From contig CANCCJ010000046.1 in NCBI GenBank assembly GCA_947374535.1, forward strand, positions 1-18,290: 18,290 nt of DNA, in the 5' to 3' direction. Position numbers and translations under genes: made by a program. Shown here in pieces: positions 8,227-15,784 of this stretch; within the stretch, counting starts at the first letter, position 1; each line of letters starts with the position of its first letter. The notes under the pieces are model-generated. The model made no database searches and had not been told where the DNA came from. It was given only the letters and a program-made list of their open reading frames with translations. The DNA is from Comamonadaceae bacterium. Lineage in GTDB: Bacteria > Pseudomonadota > Gammaproteobacteria > Burkholderiales > Burkholderiaceae.

Positions 8227-10182
8227 ATGAGCATTCAAAAAATCGAAGCCCAATCCCCCGAAGCGCAAAGCGCTGACTTGTTGGCGGACAACATTGCCAA
8301 GTTGCGGGCCTTGTTCCCTGAGCTGGTGACCGAAACCCTCAAGGGCGGCAAGGCCGAGGCGGTCATCAATGTGGACGTGCTCAAGGCTTTGGTGGGCGAT
8401 GCCACCGCCACCGATGCGGAGGAAAAGTATGGCCTGAACTGGCATGGCAAACGCCGTGCCCGCCAACTGGCCCTTACGCCCAGCACCGGCACCTTGCGCC
8501 CGTGCCCGGACGAGAGCGTGGACTGGGACAACACACAAAACCTGATGATCGAGGGCGACAACCTGGAGGTGCTCAAGCTCTTGCAAAAGAGCTACGCAGG
8601 CAAGGTCAAGCTGATTTACATCGACCCGCCCTACAACACGGGCAAAGACTTTGTGTACCCCGATAACTTTCAGGACAACATCAAAAACTATTTGGAGTTG
8701 ACCGGACAGGTGGAAGGCGGCGCCAAGATCAGCAGCAACACCGAAGCCAGCGGGCGGTTTCACACCGACTGGTTGAACATGATGTATCCGCGGTTGAAGT
8801 TGGCTCGGAATTTATTGCGTGAAGATGGGCTTATTTTTATTAGTTTGGATGACAGTGAAATTGCGGCAGCTAGAAAAATGTGCGATGAGGTTTTCGGTGA
8901 GGAAAACTTCGTTGATTGCATGATTTGGAAGAAGCGTTATGGCGGTGGTGCCAAGGAAAAATATTTAGTTACGTTGCATGAATACGTTCTTGTGTATGCG
9001 AGATCACTTGATGAAATCCCAGAGATAGAAGTGCCTTTGAGTGAGTCATCTGTAGAGCGTTATTACACCTTGCGCGATGAGTTTTTTGAGGAGCGTGGAC
9101 CTTATAGAACGCATCCACTGGAGGCGATGAAAAGCTTTGAAGATCGGCCTAATTTGTGTTTTCCCATACCTGCACCGGATGGTAGTCTTCTAACGCCCAA
9201 ACGCCAATGGCGATGGAGTAAAGAGCGAATGCAAGAGGCATTGGAGCGGGGTGAAGTTGCATTTAACAAAAGCAAAGATGGTTCTTGGAGTGCCAGCTCA
9301 AAACAATATTTAAAAGATTCCGACGGCGAAACACGCTCTGCAAAAGCTTTTTCAATTATTGAAGGTATTTATACGCAAATGGGAACAGCTGAGACAGTTG
9401 AAATGTTCGGCGATGCAAGGGTGTTTTCCTTTCCGAAGCCAACAGCGTTTGTTCAGAGGTTGGTTGAAGTTGCAACAAGTCAAGATCCGGACGCATTGGT
9501 GATCGATTTTTTTGCTGGGTCAGGCACAACTGGACATGCCGTTTTTAGTCAAAATTGCACTGATAGCGGCAAGCGGAAATTTATTTTGATTCAGCTTCCT
9601 GAGCCATTAAGCACAGACAATAGAGAGCAAGAAACTGCTGCAAATTACTGTGACCAATTAGGTAGGCCACGCCGGATATCTGAGCTAACCAAAGAACGCC
9701 TCCGCCGCGCAGGTGCCAAAGTTAAGGCCGACAACCCCATGTTTTCAGGCGACACCGGCTTTCGCGTGTTCAAGCTCGACACCTCCAACATTCGCGCCTG
9801 GCAACCCAGCGGCAATTTGGCCCAAGACTTGGTGGACCACATGAGCCACTTGAACGAAGGTCGCAGCAACGACGATGTGTTGTACGAGCTGTTGCTCAAG
9901 CTGGGTCTGGATTTGTGCGTGCCCATGGAGCAGCGCAACATCGCTGGCAAAACCGTGCACAGCATTGGCGGCGGCACACTCATGGCCTGCCTGGACGACA
10001 GCATCAGCGCGCAAGACGCCGAAGCGCTGGCTCTGGGCATGGCCGCCTGGCGCGTCGAGCAACAAACCGCTGGCGACACCACCGCCGTGTTCCGCGACAG
10101 CGCGTTTGAAAACGACGTCGCCAAAAGCAACTTGGCCGCAATCTTGGCGCAGCATGGCGTGGCGCAAGTGCGAAGTCTCTAA
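8227..10182 (+). CDS. mod: type III DNA methyltransferase, modification subunit Mod
   Basis: A 651-residue protein, the normal Mod length. It transfers a methyl group from S-adenosylmethionine to adenine (usual for type III) and gives the Mod-Res complex its sequence specificity. The catalytic motif DPPY is at 133-136 and the cofactor motif DFFAGSG at 427-433; this order is the beta class used by type III enzymes. The residues between, about 190-410, form the target-recognition region. The C-terminus carries FRDSAFENDVAKSNLAAIL, typical of Mod. The middle of the gene (about 8790-9690) is much more AT-rich than both ends, which suggests an exchanged recognition domain. The ATG at 8227 lies 47 nt after the DUF262 gene, with no clear Shine-Dalgarno sequence. 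The N-terminus also has the common EKYGLNWHGKRRAR block. No simple-sequence repeat for phase variation was seen. Confidence 0.95.
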   Translation: MSIQKIEAQSPEAQSADLLADNIAKLRALFPELVTETLKGGKAEAVINVDVLKALVGDATATDAEEKYGLNWHGKRRARQLALTPSTGTLRPCPDESVDWDNTQNLMIEGDNLEVLKLLQKSYAGKVKLIYIDPPYNTGKDFVYPDNFQDNIKNYLELTGQVEGGAKISSNTEASGRFHTDWLNMMYPRLKLARNLLREDGLIFISLDDSEIAAARKMCDEVFGEENFVDCMIWKKRYGGGAKEKYLVTLHEYVLVYARSLDEIPEIEVPLSESSVERYYTLRDEFFEERGPYRTHPLEAMKSFEDRPNLCFPIPAPDGSLLTPKRQWRWSKERMQEALERGEVAFNKSKDGSWSASSKQYLKDSDGETRSAKAFSIIEGIYTQMGTAETVEMFGDARVFSFPKPTAFVQRLVEVATSQDPDALVIDFFAGSGTTGHAVFSQNCTDSGKRKFILIQLPEPLSTDNREQETAANYCDQLGRPRRISELTKERLRRAGAKVKADNPMFSGDTGFRVFKLDTSNIRAWQPSGNLAQDLVDHMSHLNEGRSNDDVLYELLLKLGLDLCVPMEQRNIAGKTVHSIGGGTLMACLDDSISAQDAEALALGMAAWRVEQQTAGDTTAVFRDSAFENDVAKSNLAAILAQHGVAQVRSL

Positions 10183-10185
10183 GGG
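10174..10185 (+). repeat. 12-nt direct repeat copy 2 (AGTCTCTAAGGG) at the mod/RhuM-like junction
   Basis: Identical to 6039-6050. It again encodes Ser-Leu-stop, here of mod, and supplies the purine-rich ribosome-binding site of the next gene. Both copies mark the upstream edge of an AT-richer module in the operon (the DUF262 gene and the RhuM-like/Doc pair). Confidence 0.5.
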
Positions 10186-10191
10186 GGAATG

Positions 10192-11217
10192 ATGACAAAA
10201 GACTTAACAACATCGGCTATTGATCGCCAGAACGTACTTAACAATCCCTACGCCTTGGCCGAAATTGAGCGTGCAGCTGGTATTCAGGGTATTCCGTTTG
10301 AAGGTAAAACGGTCGTTTTGAAAGAACAGGTTGCAGCTTTTTTTGAGGTGACTTTAAGGACAGTTGAGAACTATTTGGAGCAAAACGCTGAAGAATTGTC
10401 GAGAAATGGCTACGAGGTTCTAAAAGGTGGTCGGTTACGAACGCTCAAGGACTCGATTCAGCAGTTGGATGTTCCCGAAACTGATTTCGGGAACATCAAC
10501 AAAACACCTCAGTTGGGTGTGTTTGACTTTCGTGCTTTTTTGAATCTGGCCATGCTCGTGTCCGAGAGTGAGCGGGCGAAGCTGTTGCGGCAGGTGATTT
10601 TGGATGTGGTGATTGACACGATCAACAGTCGGACTGGGGGTGGCACCAAGTACATCAACCAGCGTGACGAAGACTATCTTCAGGCTGCATTTGCCGAAGA
10701 AAGTTACCGCAAGCAGTTCACCAACGCTTTGCGCGATGGCGTGGAGATGGGCCACTTTAAATATGCCGTTTACACAGACAAGATTTATGTGAGTATTTTT
10801 AAAGAGCGTTCACGTGAATATCGCAAGTTGCTCAAGCTCGAAAGCAAAGACAACGTTAGATCGACTTTTTATGCTGAAGTCTTGGATTTGGTTGCCGCAT
10901 ATGAGTGCGGCTTTGCCGATGTCTTGAACCAAGAGGTTGCTCGGCAAGGCCGCAAGCTTCGGCCATTAGAGGTGGATGTTCTCTTTAAGCAGTTTGAGCA
11001 ATTGGCGCACTGGAAGCCATTGGTCGAGAAGGCCCGCATGAAGATGGCCAGCCGTGACCTTGCTTTCCGCGATGCCTTACATCTTCAGTTGAAGGAATAT
11101 GTGGCACCCGTTCAGCGCGAAGACTATGAGCGTTTCATTGGCGAAAAAAGCAAGGAGCTGGTCCAACGTCTTGAGGAAGCCAAAGATGTGATGAAGCGTT
11201 TGAAAGACAGAAGTTGA
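10192..11217 (+). CDS. RhuM-like DNA-binding protein, putative antitoxin/regulator partner of Doc
   Basis: A 341-residue protein. Residues about 43-62 (LKEQVAAFFEVTLRTVENYL) look like a helix-turn-helix preceded by a GIPFEGKTVV strand, as in RhuM-family proteins. VFDFRAFLNLAMLVSESERAKLLRQ and TGGGTKYINQRDEDYLQ follow in the same order as in RhuM relatives. The C-terminal ~140 residues are charged and helical. The family is named after a Salmonella pathogenicity-island gene of unclear biochemical role; relatives occur beside Doc toxins and in restriction loci. Two ATGs (10189 and 10192) are in frame; I chose the second because AAGGGGG (10181-10187) is too close to the first. The stop overlaps the Doc start as TGATG, so the pair should be translationally coupled. 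The gene is AT-rich (23 of 60 G+C at 10321-10380). Antitoxin function is inferred from position, not from motif. Confidence 0.75.
   Translation: MTKDLTTSAIDRQNVLNNPYALAEIERAAGIQGIPFEGKTVVLKEQVAAFFEVTLRTVENYLEQNAEELSRNGYEVLKGGRLRTLKDSIQQLDVPETDFGNINKTPQLGVFDFRAFLNLAMLVSESERAKLLRQVILDVVIDTINSRTGGGTKYINQRDEDYLQAAFAEESYRKQFTNALRDGVEMGHFKYAVYTDKIYVSIFKERSREYRKLLKLESKDNVRSTFYAEVLDLVAAYECGFADVLNQEVARQGRKLRPLEVDVLFKQFEQLAHWKPLVEKARMKMASRDLAFRDALHLQLKEYVAPVQREDYERFIGEKSKELVQRLEEAKDVMKRLKDRS
10468..10497. repeat. perfect 13-bp inverted repeat inside the RhuM-like gene
   Basis: The arms GATGTTCCCGAAA (10468-10480) and TTTCGGGAACATC (10485-10497) are exact reverse complements around the loop CTGA. The repeat is in frame and encodes residues 93-102 (DVPETDFGNI) of the RhuM-like protein. 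No T-run follows on either strand, so it is not a classical terminator. It could be an operator for self-regulation or an mRNA hairpin. Alternatively, codon choice over a conserved peptide produced it by chance. Confidence 0.8.
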
Positions 11218-11657
11218 TGGCGACGACGTATTTGACCTTAGAGCAAGCCATTGAAGTTCATCGGAAAACGGTAGAAGTCAGCGGCGGCGGTGCCTTGGGG
11301 CACTTAGATTTGGGCTTGCTGGAAGGCGTTTTGGAGCACATTCAGAACGATGATTACTACCCAGGCTTTGAAGACAAGCTGACACATTTGTTTTTCAGCG
11401 CGTGCAAGTTTCATTGCTTTCAAGATGGGAATAAGCGAATAGCCATCACCTTGGCAGCGCAAATGTTGCTTTTCAACGGTTATTTGTATTGCACGAGTTC
11501 ATTTATTCGCGAGATGGAAAACATCAGCTACCACGTTGCTGCAGGAAAAATCGATAAAGATCTTTTGAAAGATTTGATTGCAGCTCAATTGGCCGACGCC
11601 CTGGAGGACGAAGAGTTGAAGCTGCGCCTATTTATTGCAATTTCATCTGAAGAGTAA
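11217..11657 (+). CDS. doc: Doc/Fic family toxin (death-on-curing type)
   Basis: A 146-residue protein with the Doc form of the Fic motif, HCFQDGNKR, at residues 66-74: catalytic H66, the phosphate/metal-site D70, and K73 where AMP-transferring Fic proteins have glycine. The Doc form is known in phage P1 to phosphorylate and inactivate elongation factor EF-Tu, stopping translation. The N-terminus, LTLEQAIEVHRKTVEVSGG followed by DLGLLEGVLE, is also typical of Doc. I chose ATG 11217, which overlaps the upstream stop as TGATG, over the TTG immediately before it. No Phd-type antitoxin is present; the preceding RhuM-like gene is the only candidate neutraliser. It ends 2 nt before res, so toxin, partner and restriction subunit are probably made from one mRNA. 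Confidence 0.9.
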   Translation: MATTYLTLEQAIEVHRKTVEVSGGGALGHLDLGLLEGVLEHIQNDDYYPGFEDKLTHLFFSACKFHCFQDGNKRIAITLAAQMLLFNGYLYCTSSFIREMENISYHVAAGKIDKDLLKDLIAAQLADALEDEELKLRLFIAISSEE

Positions 11658-11659
11658 TC

Positions 11660-14600
11660 ATGAAACTTCACTTTGAATCAGACCTGCCTTACCAAGCCGC
11701 TGCCATTGACGCGGTGTGCGATTTGTTCAGGGGGCAAGAGGTGTGCCGTTCGGTGTTCACCGTCACCGTCACCGCACCCGCACTGGCAGCAGCAGGGGCA
11801 CAGCACAGTTTTGAGGGCAAGCAGTTCACCGAAAGCGGCGGCATTGGCAATGCTTTGCAGCTGGTGGTAGATGAAGAGCTGAACGAGAACCTGCAAAACG
11901 TGCAGCTGCGCAATGGCTTGCCGCCGTCTGAGCCGCTCAAGGCCAAAGCGCCGTTGGACTTCACGGTCGAGATGGAAACTGGCACCGGCAAAACCTATGT
12001 GTATTTGCGCACCGCGTTTGAGTTGAATGAGCGTTATGGCTTCACCAAATTTGTGGTGGTGGTGCCATCGGTGGCCATCAAAGAGGGCGTGAACAAGACG
12101 CTGCAAATCACGCGTGAGCATTTTGAAGGGCTGTATCCCGCAGCCAAGGGCTATGAGTTTTTCCAATACGACTCGGACAAACTCGGCCAAGTGCGCAACT
12201 TTGCGACCAGCCCGAATATCCAGATCATGGTCATCACGGTGGGTGCCATCAACAAGTTTGGCGACGAAGAAGCTGCGTTGGCGGAAGAGTCTGACGAGGC
12301 CAAGCGCCGAGAGAAGTCTAAAAACAAGATGTACCGCGCCAGTGAAAAAACAGGTGGCGAGCGGCCTATTGACTTGATTCGCGGCACGCGTCCGATATTG
12401 ATTGTGGACGAGCCACAAAGCGTGGACGGAGGCATGGACGGCAAGGGCAAAAAGGCTTTGGCCCACATGAACCCACTGTGCACGCTGCGCTATTCGGCCA
12501 CGCATGTGGACAAGCTGAATATGGTTTATCGCTTGGATGCGGTGGATGCCTATGAGCAAAAGCTGGTCAAGCAAATTGAGGTGGCAGCAGCGAAGGTGCA
12601 GGGTGGCAGCAACAAGCCGTATGTGAAGTTGCTGTCGGTCAGTAATAAACGTGGCGTGATCACGGCCAGCATTGAGGTTGACCGTGAAAATGCAGCGGGT
12701 GCTGTGCGGCGTGAGCCCTTGACGGTGCAGGACGGTTTCGATCTGGAGCAAGAAACTGGCCGGGCTGTGTATGCCGATATGCGGGTGGGTGAAATCCGTA
12801 CAGCAAAGGGCGATCAGTTCTTGGAGCTGAAGGTGCCCGGTCAAGAGATTTATTTGCGCGTGGGCGAAGCCCACGGCGATGTGGATGCGGGCGCGGTGCA
12901 GCGCGAGATGATTCGCCGCACCATCAAAGAGCACTTGGACAAAGAGATGCGCCTTCGCCCTTTGCAGGTGAAGGTGTTGAGCCTGTTCTTTATTGACGAG
13001 GTGGCCAAGTACCGCCAGTACGATGACCAAGGCAATGCCGTGAAGGGCGAATATGCCCTGATGTTTGAAGAGGAATACAAGCGCTGGGCGCGCCACCCCG
13101 ATTACCAAAGCCTGTTTGCCGAGCTGGATTTGTCTGCTGCAGCCGAAGAGGTGCACAACGGTTATTTCTCCATCGACAAAAAGAAGGTGGGCGGAAAAAC
13201 GGTGGAAATGCTCAAGGACACCAGTGGCACGACCGCAGCTGACGATGACACCTACAACCTGATCATGCGCGACAAAGAAAAGCTGCTCAGCTTTTCATCG
13301 CCTTTGAAATTCATCTTCAGCCATTCAGCGCTGAAGGAAGGTTGGGACAACCCCAACGTGTTCCAAATTTGCAATTTCTCGACCCGCGAGACGGAGCGCT
13401 GGCGGCGCCAGACCATTGGCCGTGGCTTGCGCTTGTGCGTGAACCAAAACGGCCAGCGCTTGCATGGGTTTGAAATCAACACACTCACGGTGATTGCCAC
13501 CGAGAGCTATGAGCAGTTTGCCGAGAACCTTCAACGCGACATTGAAAAGGACACTGGCTACCAGTTTGGCGTGGTTCAGGACTACGAATTTGCTGGGCTG
13601 CAGGTGCGCCAAGCCGATGGGCAGATTGCCGCACTGGGATTCGAGGCGTCTAAAACTTTGCACCAACACCTGAAGGCTCAGGGCTACATCAACGATAAAG
13701 GCAAGGTGCAAGACAAGCTCAAGACCGCCTTGAACGATGGCACCTTGGTGCTGCCGCCCGAGTTTGAAGCGCAACGCGGCCAGATTGCCAATGTGCTCAA
13801 AAAGCTTTCCGGCAAGTTGGAGGTCAAAAATGCCGATGACCGCGAGACGGTTGCGGTGCGCAAGTCGGTGCTGCTTAGCCCCGAGTTCAAGGCGCTCTGG
13901 GACCGCATCAAGCACAAGACAACATACCGCGTAAATTTTGACAATGCAAAGTTGGTAGACGCCTGCATTCTGGCCCTGAACGATGCCCCGCCAGTGGCCA
14001 AAACCCGACTGCAGTGGGAGAAGGCAGGTATGGTAATCAACAAAGCTGGTGTGGATGCGACTTTGTTGTCGGTATCTGAGCCGGTGGCGTTGATGGAGAA
14101 CGATATCGTTCTGCCTGACGTAATTACCGAGCTGCAAGACCGTACGCAACTGACCCGGAAAACGATTGTGCGCATCTTGGCTGAGAGCACGCGCCTGAAT
14201 GATTTCAAACGCAATCCACAGCAGTTCATTGAGGTGGCATCTGACGCCATCAATCGCTGTAAGCGGCTGGCCTTGGTGGACGGTATTCGCTATCAGCGTT
14301 TGGGCGAGGATGCGTTCTACGCTCAAGAGCTGTTGGAAACCACCGAGCTGACGGGTTATCTGAAAAACCTGGTCCGTGACACCAAAAAGTCGGTGTACGA
14401 GCATGTGGTTTACGACTCGGGCACGGAGCGAGATTTCGCTCAGGCGCTGGAGCTGAACGAATCGGTGAAGGTCTACGCCAAGCTACCTGGCTGGTTCAAG
14501 GTGCCCACGCCTTTGGGTACTTACAACCCCGACTGGGCTGTGCTGGTGGAGCAGGGCAATGCAGAGCGCTTGTACTTTGTGGTGGAAACTAAAAGCAGCT

Positions 14601-14743
14601 TGTTTGAAGAAGACTTGCGCAACAAAGAGGGTGGGCAGATCAAATGCGGGGCTGCTCACTTCACAGCACTCTCCATGGAAGACAAGCCGGTGACGTATGG
14701 CAAGTTCACCAGCGTGGGTGAGATGTTGCAGGCGGTGCTTTGA
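11660..14743 (+). CDS. res: type III restriction enzyme, Res subunit
   Basis: A 1027-residue translocase-nuclease, normal for Res. Helicase motif I, ETGTGKT, is at 106-112, DEPQS (motif II) at 250-254, and RRQTIGRGLRL (motif VI) at 582-592. The C-terminal PD-(D/E)xK nuclease is visible as NPDWAV (D958) followed by VVETK (E976, K978). With Mod it cuts DNA after ATP-driven communication between unmethylated sites. The ATG lies 2 nt after the Doc stop. In ordinary type III loci res directly follows mod; here two genes are interposed, so res expression depends on read-through past the RhuM-like/doc pair. Base composition is closer to the helicase and the mod ends than to the two genes before it. 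The N-terminal ~60 residues include the short repeat TCACCGTCACCGTCACCG, which keeps the frame. Confidence 0.96.
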   Translation: MKLHFESDLPYQAAAIDAVCDLFRGQEVCRSVFTVTVTAPALAAAGAQHSFEGKQFTESGGIGNALQLVVDEELNENLQNVQLRNGLPPSEPLKAKAPLDFTVEMETGTGKTYVYLRTAFELNERYGFTKFVVVVPSVAIKEGVNKTLQITREHFEGLYPAAKGYEFFQYDSDKLGQVRNFATSPNIQIMVITVGAINKFGDEEAALAEESDEAKRREKSKNKMYRASEKTGGERPIDLIRGTRPILIVDEPQSVDGGMDGKGKKALAHMNPLCTLRYSATHVDKLNMVYRLDAVDAYEQKLVKQIEVAAAKVQGGSNKPYVKLLSVSNKRGVITASIEVDRENAAGAVRREPLTVQDGFDLEQETGRAVYADMRVGEIRTAKGDQFLELKVPGQEIYLRVGEAHGDVDAGAVQREMIRRTIKEHLDKEMRLRPLQVKVLSLFFIDEVAKYRQYDDQGNAVKGEYALMFEEEYKRWARHPDYQSLFAELDLSAAAEEVHNGYFSIDKKKVGGKTVEMLKDTSGTTAADDDTYNLIMRDKEKLLSFSSPLKFIFSHSALKEGWDNPNVFQICNFSTRETERWRRQTIGRGLRLCVNQNGQRLHGFEINTLTVIATESYEQFAENLQRDIEKDTGYQFGVVQDYEFAGLQVRQADGQIAALGFEASKTLHQHLKAQGYINDKGKVQDKLKTALNDGTLVLPPEFEAQRGQIANVLKKLSGKLEVKNADDRETVAVRKSVLLSPEFKALWDRIKHKTTYRVNFDNAKLVDACILALNDAPPVAKTRLQWEKAGMVINKAGVDATLLSVSEPVALMENDIVLPDVITELQDRTQLTRKTIVRILAESTRLNDFKRNPQQFIEVASDAINRCKRLALVDGIRYQRLGEDAFYAQELLETTELTGYLKNLVRDTKKSVYEHVVYDSGTERDFAQALELNESVKVYAKLPGWFKVPTPLGTYNPDWAVLVEQGNAERLYFVVETKSSLFEEDLRNKEGGQIKCGAAHFTALSMEDKPVTYGKFTSVGEMLQAVL

Positions 14744-14830
14744 TAGCTTGGGATATTTAACGCCTGCTAACATTTGCCCCAATTGATTTCGCCACACACC
14801 TGCTGCGGCCCTGAATAAGCGAGTTTTGTT

Positions 14831-15769
14831 TTGTCCACTGCCTCCACATCCCCCGTTTCCTTGACCATCGCCACCCGCGAAAGCCGCTTGGCCCTGTGGC
14901 AAGCTGAGCACGTCCAAGCCTTGTTGCAAGCCCAAGGCCACCAAGTGACTTTGTTGGGCATGACCACGCAAGGTGACCAAATTTTGGACCGCAGTTTGAG
15001 CAAAGTAGGCGGCAAGGGCCTGTTTGTGAAAGAACTCGAAGTGGCGCTGGAAGAAGGCCGCGCCAGCTTGGCCGTGCATTCACTCAAAGACGTGCCCATG
15101 GATTTGCCCGAAGGTTTTGACCTGGCTTGCGTCATGGAACGCGAAGACCCGCGTGATGCGTGGGTGTCGTCCACCTATGCGCATCTCAATGATTTACCGC
15201 AAGGCGCGGTGGTGGGCACCTCTAGCCTGCGCCGTACTGTGCTGCTGCGCGCCTTGCGCCCTGATTTAAAAATTGAGCCCTTGCGCGGCAACCTTGACAC
15301 CCGTTTGCGCAAGCTGGACGAAGGCCAGTACGACGGTATTGTGTTGGCCGCTGCGGGCCTCAAGCGTTTGGGTTTGGGCGAGCGAATTCGCCACATTTTT
15401 GAAACCACTGAGATGCTGCCTGCCGCCGGGCAGGGTGCTTTGGGCATTGAAGTGCGCAGCAACCGCGCCGATGTGGCGCAAGCCTTGGCGCCGTTGGCCG
15501 ATGCCGCCACATGGCTGACCGTGACCGCCGAGCGTGCTGTGAGCCGCGCCATGGGTGGCAGCTGTTCCATGCCTTTGGCGGCGCACGCCACGCTGACCGA
15601 TGGCGCGTTGCATTTGCAAGCCGCTTGGGGCGATCCCTCGGGTGCGCCTGTGTTGCTGCGCGCAGAAGCCAAGCAAGCTTTGGATGCGATGGACCCCGCT
15701 TCACGCGACGCGGCGAACTTGCTGGGCGAGGCCGTGGCTGCGCAATTACGCGTACTAGGCGCTCACTAA
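14831..15769 (+). CDS. hemC: hydroxymethylbilane synthase (porphobilinogen deaminase)
   Basis: A 312-residue cytoplasmic enzyme that joins four porphobilinogen units into hydroxymethylbilane, a common step to haem, sirohaem and B12. Visible features are [16 protein letters not shown] near the N-terminus, HSLKDVP at 83-89 with the catalytic aspartate D87, and GGSC at 242-245, where C245 holds the dipyrromethane cofactor. An in-frame TAA at 14816-14818 leaves TTG 14831 as the first possible start; the only alternative close by is TTG 14861. There is no obvious ribosome-binding site, so the start is less certain than the identity. It is the first gene of the hem cluster, 87 nt after res. Confidence 0.95.
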   Translation: MSTASTSPVSLTIATRESRLALWQAEHVQALLQAQGHQVTLLGMTTQGDQILDRSLSKVGGKGLFVKELEVALEEGRASLAVHSLKDVPMDLPEGFDLACVMEREDPRDAWVSSTYAHLNDLPQGAVVGTSSLRRTVLLRALRPDLKIEPLRGNLDTRLRKLDEGQYDGIVLAAAGLKRLGLGERIRHIFETTEMLPAAGQGALGIEVRSNRADVAQALAPLADAATWLTVTAERAVSRAMGGSCSMPLAAHATLTDGALHLQAAWGDPSGAPVLLRAEAKQALDAMDPASRDAANLLGEAVAAQLRVLGAH

Positions 15770-15784
15770 GCCGGGCTGTCCCCC

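Noticed and set aside
8227..10182. Phase-variable repeat tract in mod
   Set aside because: No homopolymer or tetra/pentanucleotide tract long enough for slippage is visible in or before the gene.
10468..10497. Rho-independent terminator
   Set aside because: The hairpin is strong, but no T-run follows it on either strand and it sits inside an intact coding frame.
11758..11775. Short tandem repeat TCACCG x3 near the start of res, considered as a phase-variation switch
   Set aside because: The unit is 6 nt, so copy-number change keeps the frame, and three copies are too few to be strongly unstable.
11678..13156. 492-codon open frame on the minus strand opposite res
   Set aside because: It is His/Leu/Val-rich shadow translation opposite the conserved Res helicase domain, with no domain or ribosome-binding support.
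2050..14743. Assignment of the operon to DISARM or BREX
   Set aside because: No DrmA, DrmB/DUF1998, PglZ, BrxC or BrxL-like gene is present; the methyltransferase and nuclease are clearly type III Mod and Res.
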